Source: Cocos nucifera
Lineage: Eukaryota > Streptophyta > Magnoliopsida > Arecales > Arecaceae
DNA length: 64,000 nucleotides
NCBI GenBank assembly: GCA_006176705.1
Contig: QRFJ01002105.1
Span: 175,597 to 239,596, forward strand
Reading direction: 5' to 3'
Shown: one piece after another, positions 62,932 to 64,000 of the stretch
How positions within the stretch are numbered: position 1 is the stretch's first letter
Layout of the letters: every line of letters starts with the position of its first letter
Program-made: the position numbers and the translations under genes
The notes under the pieces: generated by a model
Database searches by the model: none
What the model saw: the letters and a program-made list of their open reading frames with translations, nothing else
Told to the model about the DNA's origin: nothing

Positions 62932-64000
62932 AGTTTTTGGCGTGTCATTGCCGGGAAGGCACGATATTAAATTTTGATCTCTTTGATTTTTCTATAAATA
63001 AATTATAAAATAAATTTTTTATTTTCTTACTAATTTTTTTTATTATTTTGCAGAAAAAAAAGAACAAAAAGAATCAGAAGTTTTGCCTGGTGAGATTAAT
63101 CCTAGCCCTAGTTCTCTTTTCTTTTTATTTTATTTATTTATTTATTTTATTTTTTAAATTAATTTTAAAAAAATATTTATTTAAACCTAATTAAAAGCCT
63201 CATGATAAGATTAGAAGCCCTAACTATTTAGAGCATGCATCATATTAGTTTTATTTTTATTTTTTTTGGTGATTGCTAGCAGCAAGGTAAGTCTTTCAGA
63301 ATTCAATTAGTTACATGCATCTAGTTTAAATTGCATAAAACCCTTTGATTGAATTTTTTTTTTCTTCGTGCATATTTCATATTAAATCAAAATTAAGGGC
63401 ACAACCCAATTAATACAGATAAGATGGGAATTTGATCACCCTTCCTTAGCCACAAACAACCACTAGCATCCTGCATTGACCTAAGCCTTTAATTTTAAAA
63501 TCAATTAGACATCAACCCTAGGAACTCGAGCTTAATAGAACAAGGAATCCTAAGAGTTGAACCGGGTTAGGATAAGTCAATTTGACTGGTGTCTAGGAAA
63601 GTGGTTTAGGGACGACTGGGCCCGAAGGAAGGTGGTTTTTAATTAGTTCCGTTCGCTTACCTGGTCAAGCATAATTGGTGTCTAAGGCAAGCAACGGGGG
63701 GACTCCCACCGACCTTACACTTACCTGGCTAGTTGATTGGCTAATCCTACACTTGGAGGGCTTGAAGGTGACCTTGGCAGTTAGGAGCTGTCTAGATCTA
63801 GGATAACCCTTAGTCAGGATTGATTAACCAACTTGATTGCTAACCAACATCAAACCTAATTAAACCTAATTCTTCTCTTTCTTCTTAGTTCTAGGACTCC
63901 TTAGGATCTTTTCTTTAGAACTCTTCTCCTTACTCCTCTAAAAATAAAATAAAAATAAAATAAAAAAAATTAAATTAAACTAACTAAAAAATATTAAAAA
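62932..64000 (+). mobile_element. gypsy-like element leader (continues off the right edge)
   Basis: Immediately after the LTR comes AGTTTTTGGCGTGTCATTGC then CGGGAAGG, close to the conserved TTTTTGGCGCCGTTGCCGGGGA-type primer-site region of this gypsy group. AT-rich leader follows, with a TTTTGCAG at about 63045-63052. Phrases such as TGGTGTCTAGGAAAG and GGGACGACTGGGCCCG lie at 63590-63630. No gag start is visible before the window ends. Confidence 0.65.

Overview
The window looks like nuclear DNA of a flowering plant, most likely a monocot with a repeat-rich genome. A palm is my best guess, from the style of the GTACC-rich and retrotransposon repeats; that is inference. The evidence for a plant is spliced exons with GT-AG borders, a MON2-like protein of plant type, and many plant LTR retrotransposons, hAT elements and a Mutator-like element.

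The only host gene I can support is the 5' part of a MON2 homologue (Golgi/endosome trafficking, ARM-repeat/SEC7-like family) on the minus strand. Its start codon is at 48818-48816. Thirteen exons run down to 2210 and encode about 395 residues; the rest lies beyond the left edge. All thirteen exon junctions keep phase. The exons total 1.2 kb and are spread over more than 46 kb, because the introns are filled with mobile elements. Intron 3 (7.1 kb) holds a Pack-MULE and a 723-bp hAT-like element. Intron 10 (17.1 kb) holds two Ty1-copia elements, one of them carrying a third element nested inside it. Intron 12 (13.1 kb) holds a decayed hAT transposon and hAT MITEs. Intron 13 holds a Ty3-gypsy-like LTR.

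Region by region: 1-1537 gypsy-like LTR end; 1538-15351 exon 13 and intron 12 with hAT material; 15352-15602 exons 11-12; 15603-32698 intron 10 with copia A (19135-22471), copia B (22821-31166) and a gag-only element inside B (25438-28822); 32699-36260 exons 4-10; 36261-43341 intron 3 with the Pack-MULE (37741-39933); 43342-48818 exons 1-3; 48819-49310 5' leader and promoter; 49311-50760 simple-sequence-rich intergenic DNA; 50765-64000 a stack of LTR elements: a plus-strand LTR, a minus-strand copia pol broken at its protease, a second plus-strand LTR with a tandem partial copy, and a gypsy-like LTR with leader.

The best-supported structures are exact or near-exact target-site duplications found by eye: 9 bp for the Pack-MULE, 5 bp for copia B, 5 bp with one mismatch for the nested element, and 8 bp for three CAAGG/GTACC hAT-type elements. 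Nothing I see is an intact mobile-element gene; all transposon reading frames contain stops or frameshifts. I found no tRNA, rRNA or CRISPR array.
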